Positions 53,058 through 62,362 of a DNA stretch of 64,000 nt are shown here, piece after piece. The notes below the pieces were generated by a model, which saw only the letters and a list, made by a program, of their open reading frames with translations, did not search any database and was not told where the DNA came from. The stretch's first letter is position 1, and every line of letters starts with the position of its first letter. This DNA is from Parerythrobacter jejuensis (GTDB lineage: Bacteria > Pseudomonadota > Alphaproteobacteria > Sphingomonadales > Sphingomonadaceae): assembly GCF_039536765.1 (NCBI RefSeq), contig NZ_BAAAZF010000001.1, forward strand, positions 1,674,001 to 1,738,000, given 5' to 3'. Position numbers and translations under genes: made by a program.

Positions 53058-54479
53058 CTATTTGCGATAGTCGAGCGGAGGGTCGCGATCGCCCAGTAGC
53101 GAGCGATAGACATAGTCCTCGCCTCGCGATGCATCGAATTCGGCCCTGGCAGCCGAGCGCAGGTCCGGTCGCGAATAGAGTTCGATCGCCATCAGGGTAA
53201 GGGCTTTCGCCGCTACCTGTGCGCCCTTGGCGCCGATTGAATGGCCACTTGCGGCAACTGCCTGCCAGCTATGGGCGCTTGTTCCCGGCACCCAGGTCGC
53301 CGTTCGCACCCCGACAGTCGGTGTGGCCCACGAAACGTCCCCGACATCCGTCGATCCGTAGCCGAGCGACTTGCCATACGGCTGGATTGCCTCGGCCGAA
53401 TCAAGCGGCTTGGCCCCTTCGCCCAGAGATTTGCTGATCTGGGCAGCCCATTCGCGCTCCTCCGGTGTGTAGGTCACCCCGCCGACTTGGCGCAGCTTTG
53501 CATCCATCACCTTGGCCAGCGTCTCGTTGACCAGCAGGGGATTGTTGCCGTGAATGATTTCCCATTCGACTTCGGTACCAGTCCCGATCGCGGCACCCCG
53601 GGCCGTATCCTCGAGCCGGTTCCATAGCGTGCGGACCTCGTCAGCATCGGAATGCCGGACATAGTAAAAGGACTCGGCAAAATCGGGGATTACATTGGGC
53701 GCCGCGCCGCCCTTGGTCACGACATAGTGGATGCGCGTATCCATGCTCGTATGCTCGCGCATCATATTGACCATCATGTTCATGGCCTCGACCCCGTCGA
53801 GCGCGGACCTGCCCCGTTCGGGAGCGCCGGCGGCGTGGGCTGAAATTCCCTTGAACCGGAATTTGGCCGAACGATTGGCAAGGCTGGTACGGGCCGCTGC
53901 GCTGTTACGATCAGCCGCATGCCAGTGCAGCGCAACATCGACATCATCGAACAGGCCGGCCCGGGCCATGTAGACTTTGCCCGAACCGCCCTCTTCCGCC
54001 GGCGTGCCATAGAGCCGGATGCGGCCCGGCGTCCCGGTCGCTTCAAGCCAGTTCTTGATCGCGATGGCAGCCGTCAGCGAACCAGCTGCGAACAGGTTGT
54101 GCCCGCATGCATGCCCAGCCGGCTTGTCATCCATGATCTCCCGTGTGGCGGAGGTTGACTGGCTGATCCCCGGCAGGGCGTCATATTCCGCCAAGACTCC
54201 GATAACCGGCCCGCCCTGCCCCCATTCGGCAACAAAAGCTGTCGGGATTCCAGCGACCCCTTCGGTAATGGTAAATCCTTCGCTGCGCAGCTCGCTCTGC
54301 AACAGGTTGGTCGAGCGCAATTCGAGATATCCGAGCTCGGCCCAATCCCACAATTGTTTGGCAACTCGTGTGGTGCGCTCTTCTTGTGCATCGACCGCCG
54401 CAATCGGATCTTCAGGCGCGGCCCATGCTGGAGGAGTGACAGCCATGGCCATCGTTGCCAAAAGCGCAAAGCGTTTCAT
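53058..54479 (-). CDS. Exported M20 family amidohydrolase (AbgB-like)
   Basis: 473 residues with a signal peptide (MAMAVTPPAWAAPEDP). Metal-site motifs of M20 peptidases are visible: GVLAEYDALPG, AGHACGHNLFAAGSL, PAEEGGSGK, and ALHWHAAD. The dimerisation domain has KFRFKGISAHAAGAPERGRS. AbgB-type enzymes hydrolyse N-acyl or p-aminobenzoyl-glutamate amides; this one acts in the periplasm. The start is MKRFALLATM; the 133 extra codons upstream overlap the divergent gene. Confidence 0.9.
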   Translation of the reverse strand: MKRFALLATMAMAVTPPAWAAPEDPIAAVDAQEERTTRVAKQLWDWAELGYLELRSTNLLQSELRSEGFTITEGVAGIPTAFVAEWGQGGPVIGVLAEYDALPGISQSTSATREIMDDKPAGHACGHNLFAAGSLTAAIAIKNWLEATGTPGRIRLYGTPAEEGGSGKVYMARAGLFDDVDVALHWHAADRNSAAARTSLANRSAKFRFKGISAHAAGAPERGRSALDGVEAMNMMVNMMREHTSMDTRIHYVVTKGGAAPNVIPDFAESFYYVRHSDADEVRTLWNRLEDTARGAAIGTGTEVEWEIIHGNNPLLVNETLAKVMDAKLRQVGGVTYTPEEREWAAQISKSLGEGAKPLDSAEAIQPYGKSLGYGSTDVGDVSWATPTVGVRTATWVPGTSAHSWQAVAASGHSIGAKGAQVAAKALTLMAIELYSRPDLRSAARAEFDASRGEDYVYRSLLGDRDPPLDYRK

Positions 54480-54572
54480 TTCCAATCTCCCTGTTGCCCT
54501 GCTTGTGCCAAGCGCAGGCGCAAATGGGAAGTGGCCCTCGACACAGCATGCCGCACATGCCAACCGCGCCGC

Positions 54573-54977
54573 ATGGATCCTGTGCAACTTGGCGGCTCCC
54601 TGATTGCCATTCTCTTGTTGGCGGGCCTGACGGCGTGGCTCAAGCTGGGCGCATCCCCGCGCCTGCACGACGAATCGGACGCGCGACGTGCTGCGGACCA
54701 GGTTGTAAGCGGGTTCGAGGCAGAGGAATTCGCGATCGATCGCGACGGAGAAGGGGCGATACTGCGCGGACCGAACGGGCAGATCATGGTCCTGAGGCCC
54801 CATGGCAGCCACTTTGCCGGCCGGGTCCTGACCCCAGAGGCAAGAGCGCAATTGTCTGGCGGGCAGCTGCATATTCACACCGGGGAGCGCCGCTTTGGCG
54901 ACGTTTTCCTGACGCTGGAAGACGGACCATATTGGGTTGCAGCAATCAACGGGCTAGAGACACCCCGCGATGCCTGA
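54573..54977 (+). CDS. Membrane-anchored hypothetical protein
   Basis: 134 residues: an N-terminal transmembrane helix (VQLGGSLIAILLLAGLTAWL) and a soluble domain (FEAEEFAIDRDGEGAILRGP, GQIMVLRPHGSHFAGRVLTP) that looks beta-rich. No family recognised with certainty. It overlaps the next gene by 8 bp and likely belongs to the hydroxylase-GMC operon. The ATG at 54573 avoids overlap with the divergent M20 gene. Confidence 0.68.
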   Translation: MDPVQLGGSLIAILLLAGLTAWLKLGASPRLHDESDARRAADQVVSGFEAEEFAIDRDGEGAILRGPNGQIMVLRPHGSHFAGRVLTPEARAQLSGGQLHIHTGERRFGDVFLTLEDGPYWVAAINGLETPRDA

Positions 54978-55917
54978 CTTCTCGCCCACCCAATACGCCG
55001 TTCCGGCCTTTGTTGTGCTGGTACTGATCGAGATGGTCTGGGCCTGGCGCAGCCGTCCCGAAGCCTATGAGCCAAAGGACACCCTGGTGAGCCTTTCCTT
55101 CGGGCTCGGCAGCACCATTGCAGGCGCGTTGTCTGGCGGTTTCGCGGTGTTTGTTTTCATGACCGCCTATGACTATCGCCTGCTGGATTTCGGCCCCGAA
55201 TGGTGGGCCGTGTGGTGGGCATGGCCGCTTTGCTTCGTGCTCGATGACCTCAAATATTACTGGGTTCACCGCGCCGGGCATCGCATCCGCTGGATGTGGG
55301 CGTCCCATGTGAATCACCATTCCAGCCAGCATTACAATCTCTCGACCGCGCTGCGGCAGAGTTGGACCGGCAGCTTTACTTTCGGCCTGCTCTTCGCACT
55401 GCCACTAGTCTTCCTCGGCTTCCATCCCGGCATGATTGCCATCGTTGGCGGCTTCAACCTGATCTACCAATTCTGGATCCATACCGAGGCGATTGACCGG
55501 ATGCCGCGCTGGTTCGAAGCGGTGTTGAATACGCCGAGCCACCACCGGGTCCATCATGCCACCAACCCGCGCTATCTCGACCGGAACTATGCCGGCGTTT
55601 TCATTATCTGGGACAAGATGTTCGGCACGTTCGAGCCCGAAACGAACGAAGAAGACATCCGCTACGGCATTGTCAAACAGCTCGGCAGTTTCAACCTGCT
55701 ATGGGCCGTGCTGCATGAATGGATCGGCATGGTTCAGGATATCTGGCGCGCGCCATGGCGGCACAAGCTGGGCTATCTGCTGCGCGAACCCGGCTGGACG
55801 CATGATGGCAGTCGCGACACGTCCGACATGATTCGCGAACGCTGGCAAGATCGGGAATCCGGCAAAGACAGGACTACGGACCAAAAGGCGATTGCAGCGA
55901 GCCACGAGCCTGCGTAA
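54970..55917 (+). CDS. Sterol desaturase/fatty acid hydroxylase family protein
   Basis: 315 residues. Four or more membrane helices and the His clusters YYWVHRAGHRI, HVNHHSSQHYN and TPSHHRVHHATNPRYLDRNY, then FGTFEPETNEEDIRYGI, matching the C-5 sterol desaturase-like subgroup with alkylglycerol monooxygenase relatives. A lipid is the likely substrate. It is the second paralogue in this window and only distantly similar to the one at 27143. Followed after 25 bp by a GMC oxidoreductase. Confidence 0.9.
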   Translation: MPDFSPTQYAVPAFVVLVLIEMVWAWRSRPEAYEPKDTLVSLSFGLGSTIAGALSGGFAVFVFMTAYDYRLLDFGPEWWAVWWAWPLCFVLDDLKYYWVHRAGHRIRWMWASHVNHHSSQHYNLSTALRQSWTGSFTFGLLFALPLVFLGFHPGMIAIVGGFNLIYQFWIHTEAIDRMPRWFEAVLNTPSHHRVHHATNPRYLDRNYAGVFIIWDKMFGTFEPETNEEDIRYGIVKQLGSFNLLWAVLHEWIGMVQDIWRAPWRHKLGYLLREPGWTHDGSRDTSDMIRERWQDRESGKDRTTDQKAIAASHEPA

Positions 55918-55942
55918 CCCTCCTCGATCAGAGGAGAGCTTG

Positions 55943-57535
55943 ATGAACCAGTATGACTATATCGTAATCGGTGGCGGCAGTGCGGGCAGCGCAGTGGCCG
56001 GCCGGCTTGCGGTAGACGGGACCCGCCAGGTCTGCCTGCTGGAGGCTGGCGGCCGCAACAACAATATGCTGGTCAAGACCCCCGGCTTCATGCCGTTCCT
56101 GCTGAAGAATACGAACTACCGCTTCGACACCGTGCCGCAAAAGGGCCTGAACGGTCGCATCGGATACCAGCCCCGCGGCAAGGGGCTGGGCGGATCGTCT
56201 GCGATAAACGCCATGGTCTACATCCGCGGGCACAAATGGGATTTCGACAATTGGGCCGAGATGGGCTGTGATGGCTGGGCCTACGAAGATGTCCTGCCCT
56301 ATTTCAAGAAGGCAGAAGCCAATGTGCGCGGCGCCGACGATTTTCACGGCGCTGGCGGGCCGCTCTTTGTGTCCGATCAGAAATGGCCCAACCCCACCAG
56401 CACCGACTTTGTCGAGGCCGCCACCCAGTTGCAGCTGCCGCACAATACCGACTTCAATGGGGCGAAGCAGGAAGGGTTCGGCCTGTACCAGGTAACCCAA
56501 CGCGAAGGCGAGCGCTGGTCCGCCTCGCGCGCCTATGTCGAGCCGATCCGCAATGAAGCCAATATCGACATCCGTACCAAGACGCTGGTCGAGCGCCTGA
56601 TCATCGACGACGGGAAAGTGACCGGCGTGGCAATCCGGACCGGCGGATTTGGTAGCAAACGCCAGGTCCTGACTGCACGCAAGGGCGTGATTCTCTCTGC
56701 CGGTGCTTTCAATTCCCCCCAGATCATGATGCTGTCCGGGATCGGGCCGGCTGACCACCTGAAAGAACACGGTATCGCTGTGAAGGTGGACAAGCCTGCA
56801 GTGGGCAGCGAGTTGCAGGACCATATCGATTATGTCTCCGGCTGGGAGACGCAGAGCAAGGTTCCGATCGGCGATTCCATCGAAGGGTCGGCACGCATGG
56901 CCAAGGCGATCCTCGAGCACCGGCGCAAGCGGACCGGGATCATGACCACACCCTATGCCGAAGCTGGCGGTTTCTGGAAGGTCATGCCCGATGCCCCTGC
57001 TCCCGATGTGCAATGGCATTTTGTGCCTGCCGTGCTGGAGGATCATGGCCGCGAAAAAGTGAAGGGTCACGGCTTCTCGCTCCATGCCTGCGTGCTGCGG
57101 CCCGAAAGCCGTGGCACCGTGCGGCTCAATTCGGGTGATGCGAAAGACGCACCCCGGATCGACCCGAACTTCCTCGACGATGATCGCGATATCGCCACCT
57201 TGCGTGAGGGGATCCGCCTGTCACACCGGATTGCCGATGCGCCCGCGCTGGCGGAATACGGTCCTACCGACCGCCATCCGATCGACCTCAATGATGATGC
57301 TCAGCTCGACGAGCTGATCCGCGACCGCGCGGATACAGTCTATCACCCCGTCGGCACCTGCCGGATGGGGGCCGACGATGGTGCTGTAGTAGATACGAGG
57401 CTGAAAGCGCGCGGGGTCGAGGGGCTCTGGATCGCCGATGCCTCTGTGATGCCCAAGATTGTCTCGGGCAACACCAATGCTCCGAGTATCATGATCGGCG
57501 AACGCTGCGCCGATTTCATCCTCGCCGCCGAGTAA
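55943..57535 (+). CDS. GMC-family FAD oxidoreductase (choline dehydrogenase-like)
   Basis: 530 residues. FAD-binding YIVIGGGSAGSAVAGRLA, GMC signature 1 region GYQPRGKGLGGSSAINAMVY, signature 2 region SAGAFNSPQIMMLSGIGPAD, catalytic His in YHPVGTCRMG and Asn in NTNAPSIMIGERCADF. It oxidises a primary alcohol; choline is one option but no bet genes are nearby. Start at MNQYDYIVIG with GAGGAGAG upstream. Probably co-transcribed with the hydroxylase, so an alcohol produced by it may be the substrate (inference). Confidence 0.9.
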   Translation: MNQYDYIVIGGGSAGSAVAGRLAVDGTRQVCLLEAGGRNNNMLVKTPGFMPFLLKNTNYRFDTVPQKGLNGRIGYQPRGKGLGGSSAINAMVYIRGHKWDFDNWAEMGCDGWAYEDVLPYFKKAEANVRGADDFHGAGGPLFVSDQKWPNPTSTDFVEAATQLQLPHNTDFNGAKQEGFGLYQVTQREGERWSASRAYVEPIRNEANIDIRTKTLVERLIIDDGKVTGVAIRTGGFGSKRQVLTARKGVILSAGAFNSPQIMMLSGIGPADHLKEHGIAVKVDKPAVGSELQDHIDYVSGWETQSKVPIGDSIEGSARMAKAILEHRRKRTGIMTTPYAEAGGFWKVMPDAPAPDVQWHFVPAVLEDHGREKVKGHGFSLHACVLRPESRGTVRLNSGDAKDAPRIDPNFLDDDRDIATLREGIRLSHRIADAPALAEYGPTDRHPIDLNDDAQLDELIRDRADTVYHPVGTCRMGADDGAVVDTRLKARGVEGLWIADASVMPKIVSGNTNAPSIMIGERCADFILAAE

Positions 57536-57550
57536 CGACCAATAAGACGA

Positions 57551-57585
57551 AAAAAGGGGCCGGAGCGCTATGCTCCGGCCCTTTG
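57551..57585. terminator. Bidirectional terminator between convergent genes
   Basis: AAAAA-G-GGGCCGGAGC (57557-57566), loop GCTAT, GCTCCGGCCC (57572-57581), TTT. It can terminate the GMC gene on plus and back up the amt terminator on minus. Confidence 0.8.
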
Positions 57586-57612
57586 AAGGTGTTGTTCGCA
57601 GGAGGAACAAAG

Positions 57613-57656
57613 ATTGGCGGACCGGGAACGGGAGAGGATGCTCCCGGCCCGCCAAT
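57613..57656 (-). terminator. Hairpin after amt
   Basis: ATTGGCGG (57613-57620) and CCGCCAAT (57649-57656) enclose inner GGGAG/CTCCC pairs just after the amt stop. On the minus strand it is followed by a weak T-rich stretch. Confidence 0.55.
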
Positions 57657-57663
57657 TCGGGTG

Positions 57664-59001
57664 TTAGTTGTAGGCACGCTCTCCGTGTTCGGAGATATCG
57701 AGCCCGTCGACTTCGGTCTCTTCGGAGACGCGCAGGCCGATCAGTGCTTTGACAATGAAGGCAGCGATCAGGGTGCCAAGGCCGGCCCAGGCGATCGTGA
57801 CCAAGACACCGTATGTCTGGATGCCGAGCTGTTCGACCACACCGGTCGAACCATCGCCAGGTCCGCCGAGAAACGGCTGGTAGACAATCGCGGTGCCGAT
57901 CGCGCCAACAATGCCGCCCACGCCGTGGATGCCGAAAGCATCGAGCGAGTCATCATAGCCGAACTTCGCCTTGACCTTGGTGACGGCGAAGTAGCAGACG
58001 GCCGAGGACGCAATACCGAGCAGGATGGCGCCGAACGGACCACTATTGCCTGCGGCAGGGGTCACCGCGACGAGGCCGGCGATGACGCCTGAGCAGAAGC
58101 CGAGGGCCGAGCCCTTGTGGCCCGCGAGACGCTCCAGCACCATCCAGGCCAGAGCGCCGGCAGCCGTTGCGACGAAGGTGTTGATCATGGCGAGACCGGC
58201 AAAGCCGTCAGCCTCGAGAGCGGAACCGGCGTTGAAACCGAACCAGCCAACCCACAGCAGGCCAGTGCCTACCATCGTCATCGTGAGGGAGTGCGGCGGC
58301 ATCGGTTCGGCGGGATAGCCGCGACGCTTCCCGAGGAGGTAAGCGAGGACAAGGCCCGATACACCGGCATTGATGTGCACCACAGTTCCGCCAGCGAAAT
58401 CGAGGGCGCCGTCTTCAAACAACAGGCCGCCACCGGCCCACACCATGTGTGCGATCGGGAAATAGACAATCGTCAGCCAGATCGGCACGAACGCCATGAC
58501 TGCGCTGAACTTCATACGCTCTGCGGTGGCGCCCAGGATCAGCGCCGCAGTAATCGCGGCGAAGGTCATCTGGAAGCTGACGAAGACATACTCGCTGATC
58601 ACTTCGTCAGTGAAGGTCGCCGCTGTCGTGCTGGCATCCATGCCAGAGAGGAAATAGCTACCACCACTGATGAAGAGGCCCAGCGTGCCTTCATAGCTGG
58701 TCGAACCGAAAGCCAGGCTGAAGCCCCACATGACCCACACGATCATCGCCAACGCGGCGGTCGCACCGATCTGGGTCATGGTGGAGAGCATGTTCTTGGA
58801 GCGGGTTAGGCCGCCATAGAACAACGCCAGTCCCGGAAGGATCATGAGCAGGACGAGAACGGTTGCGGTCATCATCCAGGCATTGTTGCCGGGATTGGGC
58901 ACGGCTGCGGCCGCTTCGGCAGCCTCCTGTGCGAAGGCAGCGGTGGAGGCGAGGCCGGTAACGGCCAGCGCGCCTGCGCTGCGAAGTAGAGTGCGGATCA
59001 T
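57664..59001 (-). CDS. amt: Ammonium transporter
   Basis: 445 residues: cleavable signal peptide (LAVTGLASTAAFAQ), then eleven helices of the Amt family. Characteristic stretches are MWGFSLAFG, the DFAGGTVVHINAGVSGLVLA motif with the twin-His pore residue, and FGIHGVGGIVGAIGTAIVYQ with the second pore His. It imports ammonium and is blocked by PII. Start MIRTLLRSAG. Downstream of glnK with a 32-bp gap. Confidence 0.96.
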   Translation of the reverse strand: MIRTLLRSAGALAVTGLASTAAFAQEAAEAAAAVPNPGNNAWMMTATVLVLLMILPGLALFYGGLTRSKNMLSTMTQIGATAALAMIVWVMWGFSLAFGSTSYEGTLGLFISGGSYFLSGMDASTTAATFTDEVISEYVFVSFQMTFAAITAALILGATAERMKFSAVMAFVPIWLTIVYFPIAHMVWAGGGLLFEDGALDFAGGTVVHINAGVSGLVLAYLLGKRRGYPAEPMPPHSLTMTMVGTGLLWVGWFGFNAGSALEADGFAGLAMINTFVATAAGALAWMVLERLAGHKGSALGFCSGVIAGLVAVTPAAGNSGPFGAILLGIASSAVCYFAVTKVKAKFGYDDSLDAFGIHGVGGIVGAIGTAIVYQPFLGGPGDGSTGVVEQLGIQTYGVLVTIAWAGLGTLIAAFIVKALIGLRVSEETEVDGLDISEHGERAYN

Positions 59002-59033
59002 CTGGATTTCCCCTGATTTCGATGTCGCCGGCA

Positions 59034-59501
<468 letters not shown>

Positions 59502-59511
59502 TCATCAGTGA

Positions 59512-60213
59512 TTACAAATTGGGCAGTCGCACTGTGGCCCAGACGGGCAGATGGTCCGATGCCCGCGATGCAAGCGCGCTGTGATGAACGCCGTGATTGA
59601 GCAGCTTCCAGTGCGGCGAGAAAACGAGCCGGTCGAGCCTGGCAATCGGCCGACCACTCGGAAAACTCGGCCCTGGCGACAAGGCCAGCCAGTTCTCGTC
59701 AAACTGTCGCATGGCTCCGCTGCGCGCAGACCATTGATTGAAATCGCCCAGCATGATCTCCGGCATATCGGGATGTGCACGGTGGAGATGATCGAGGATG
59801 GCGCGAATCTGATCCGACCTGCGAACACCGCTAAGATCGAGATGGGCACCGACCACGCGGAAGGCCCCTGAACCATTGCCGATATCTGCGCAGGCTGCCC
59901 CGCGCGGTTCCAGCATCGGCAAATCGAGGGCCTCGCTGTCGAGAACATTCATCTCGCGGCGCACGAGCAGAGCATTGCCGTGCCATCCGATTGATCGCGG
60001 ACGCTTGGCGACCGGAACCACTTTCCACGGCGTATCGTCCAGCGCTGCCCGCTGCAGGACGCTTGCCCGCTGACCGAACCGCATATCCGCTTCCTGCAAG
60101 GCGATGACATCAGCATCGATTTCGCGCAGGACATTCAGGATGCGCGCAGGGTCACGCTTCCGATCCGTACCGACCGCCTTGTGAATATTGTAGCTGGCGA
60201 CCGTGATTTGCAC
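59512..60213 (-). CDS. Endonuclease/exonuclease/phosphatase family protein
   Basis: 233 residues of the EEP (DNase I-like) fold: VASYNIHKAVGTD, IALQEADMRFG (metal Glu), IMLGDFNQWS and the terminal ASDHLPVWA motif. Substrate may be nucleic acid or a phosphoester lipid; not defined. It begins 2 bp after the PPOX-like gene, so the two are co-transcribed. Confidence 0.85.
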   Translation of the reverse strand: MQITVASYNIHKAVGTDRKRDPARILNVLREIDADVIALQEADMRFGQRASVLQRAALDDTPWKVVPVAKRPRSIGWHGNALLVRREMNVLDSEALDLPMLEPRGAACADIGNGSGAFRVVGAHLDLSGVRRSDQIRAILDHLHRAHPDMPEIMLGDFNQWSARSGAMRQFDENWLALSPGPSFPSGRPIARLDRLVFSPHWKLLNHGVHHSALASRASDHLPVWATVRLPNL

Positions 60214-60215
60214 GG

Positions 60216-60791
60216 TTAGTCAGGACGCGTCCCGGGAGCACCTTCGATATAGCGATCGGTTGGCCGCGTTGGCAGACCGTCTATGCTCTGAGTTCTGCCT
60301 TTGGTCTTTTCCATCCACGCCTCAGGATCCAGTTTGGAATGGGCCTTCAGCAAGGTCGTGCGTTCCGCGTCAAGCGACATCAGCGGCACACCCCAGCCGC
60401 AACTGCTCTGGACAGCTTCGATATCGATCACGAAGATTTGTCGTGTGCCGGGCAAGAGGGTGAATTGGCTCGCCACTTCGTCCCACTCGGCATCTTGCGG
60501 CAGCACCGGGCGCCCCTTGCCATAGATCCGCAGGATCAGCGCCGGCTGCTCGAAATTGCAGAACATGATCGTGATCCGGCCATCAGCCGCCAGGTGGGCG
60601 TGAGTCTCGTTACCCGATCCACCCAGATCCAGATACGCCACCTGTTTGGGGCCGAGGACGCGAAAAGCATCATAGCCTTTCGGACTGAGATTGATCCGCG
60701 CATCCGGCGCCGCTGTCGCAACAAAGAAGACCGGTTGCTTCGCGATCATTCCGATATGGGCATCGCCCAGTTCTTCGAAGAATTCTGCCAT
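60216..60791 (-). CDS. Pyridoxamine 5'-phosphate oxidase-family flavoprotein
   Basis: 191 residues. Split-barrel FMN-binding fold: KQPVFFVATAAPDARINLSP, GYDAFRVLGPKQVAYLDLGG, HLAADGRITIMFCNFEQPAL. C-terminal AVQSSCGWGVPLMSLDAERT is typical of a PPOX subfamily that is distinct from PdxH. Function unknown, likely an FMN or F420-type reductase. Start at MAEFFEELGD. Confidence 0.83.
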   Translation of the reverse strand: MAEFFEELGDAHIGMIAKQPVFFVATAAPDARINLSPKGYDAFRVLGPKQVAYLDLGGSGNETHAHLAADGRITIMFCNFEQPALILRIYGKGRPVLPQDAEWDEVASQFTLLPGTRQIFVIDIEAVQSSCGWGVPLMSLDAERTTLLKAHSKLDPEAWMEKTKGRTQSIDGLPTRPTDRYIEGAPGTRPD

Positions 60792-60823
60792 GCTGGCGAC
60801 GCTAGAGCCGCATCGGCTGCTTG

Positions 60824-62344
60824 TCACCGTTCCTTTGTGGCAGAGAAGGTCAGGTCCGGGTTCTTTTCCTGCTGGTAATTCACATCCCACGGGCTCTTGG
60901 CCATGAACACCAGATCGCCGTCGCGGTCCTTTGCCAGGTTCGCCCGGTTGAAGCCCTCGAATTCATCGAGCGCCTTTTGCTCGCCGGTCACCCAGCGCGC
61001 GGTGGCGAACGGCGCCGCTTCAAGACCAGCCTCGACCTTATACTCTGCCGACAAGCGCGAAACGAGCACTTCGAGCTGCAATTGCCCGACCACGCCGACA
61101 ATGTGCTGCGCGCCCAGTTCCGGGTAGAACACCTGAATCACGCCCTCCTCAGAAAGGTCGTCCAACGCCTTGCGCAATTGCTTGGTCTTGGTCGGGTCCT
61201 TCAATTGCACCCGGCGCAAAATTTCTGGAGCGAAATTGGGTAGGCCGGTGAAGCGCACCTCGTTCTTCTCGCTCAGCGTATCGCCCACCCGCAGCGTACC
61301 GTGGTTAGGGATGCCGATAATATCGCCCGCCTCCGCAGTGTCGGCAATCTCCCGATCCTGCGCGAAAAACAGGATTGGCGAATGGACGGCAATGGGTTTG
61401 CCCAATCCACTCGGCGTCAGCTTCATGCCGCGTTTGAACGTGCCCGAGACCTGCCGCATGAAGGCAATCCGGTCGCGGTGGTTCGGGTCCATATTGGCCT
61501 GCACCTTGAAGATGAAGCCGGTCACCTCGTCCCGCTCCGGGCTGATTTGTTCGTCTCCGGCAGGCTGCGGGCGCGGCGGCGGCGCGTATTTGGCAATCGC
61601 TTCGATCAATTCTGTCACGCCGAAATTCTTGAGTGCCGACCCGAAATAAACCGGCGTCAGGTCGCCATTGCGATACGCGTCGAGATCGAATTCGGGATAG
61701 CCGACCTGCGCCAGCTCCGCCTCTTCAGCAAATTCCTCAGGCAGCTCGGGGCTTGCGTCCCGCTGGCCCTGGAATTCCTTGCTCGGCCCTTCCGGGCGCG
61801 CGACCGACCCGCTGGCGTAGTCGAGAATACCCTCGAACTGACCGCCCATCCCGATCGGAAACATTTGCGGACTGACATCGAGCGCGAGCATGTCGGCAAT
61901 TTCGTCCAGCAACACAAACACAGGCCGTCCTTCGCGGTCCACCTTGTTGACGAAAGTGATGATCGGCACGCTTCGCAGACGACACACCTCGAACAATTTG
62001 CGCGTCTGTGGCTCGATACCCTTGGCCGCATCGATCACCATGATGGCCGAATCGACCGCCGTCAGCGTGCGATAAGTGTCTTCCGAAAAGTCTTCGTGGC
62101 CCGGCGTATCGAGCAGGTTGAAGGTCACGCCGTTACGCTCGAACGTCATCACCGAGCTGGTGACCGAGATTCCGCGTTGCTGCTCGATCTTCATCCAGTC
62201 CGAGCGCGCCCGCCGCGCCTGCCCCCTTGCCTTGACCTCTCCAGCCAAATGGATCGCGCCGCCTTGCAGCAGCAACTTCTCGGTCAGCGTGGTCTTACCC
62301 GCATCGGGGTGCGAGATGATCGCGAAAGTACGGCGATTGGACAT
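60824..62344 (-). CDS. prfC: Peptide chain release factor 3
   Basis: 506 residues, translational GTPase: G1 SHPDAGKTTLTEKLL, switch II DTPGHEDFSEDTYR, G4 NKVDREGR. The C-terminal domain shows FAPEILRRVQLKDPTKTKQL and GVVGQLQLEVLVSRL as in RF3. It recycles RF1/RF2 from ribosomes. It follows pheT by 18 bp on the same strand. Confidence 0.95.
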   Translation of the reverse strand: MSNRRTFAIISHPDAGKTTLTEKLLLQGGAIHLAGEVKARGQARRARSDWMKIEQQRGISVTSSVMTFERNGVTFNLLDTPGHEDFSEDTYRTLTAVDSAIMVIDAAKGIEPQTRKLFEVCRLRSVPIITFVNKVDREGRPVFVLLDEIADMLALDVSPQMFPIGMGGQFEGILDYASGSVARPEGPSKEFQGQRDASPELPEEFAEEAELAQVGYPEFDLDAYRNGDLTPVYFGSALKNFGVTELIEAIAKYAPPPRPQPAGDEQISPERDEVTGFIFKVQANMDPNHRDRIAFMRQVSGTFKRGMKLTPSGLGKPIAVHSPILFFAQDREIADTAEAGDIIGIPNHGTLRVGDTLSEKNEVRFTGLPNFAPEILRRVQLKDPTKTKQLRKALDDLSEEGVIQVFYPELGAQHIVGVVGQLQLEVLVSRLSAEYKVEAGLEAAPFATARWVTGEQKALDEFEGFNRANLAKDRDGDLVFMAKSPWDVNYQQEKNPDLTFSATKER

Positions 62345-62362
62345 GGCGTTTCGGCGCGCGGG

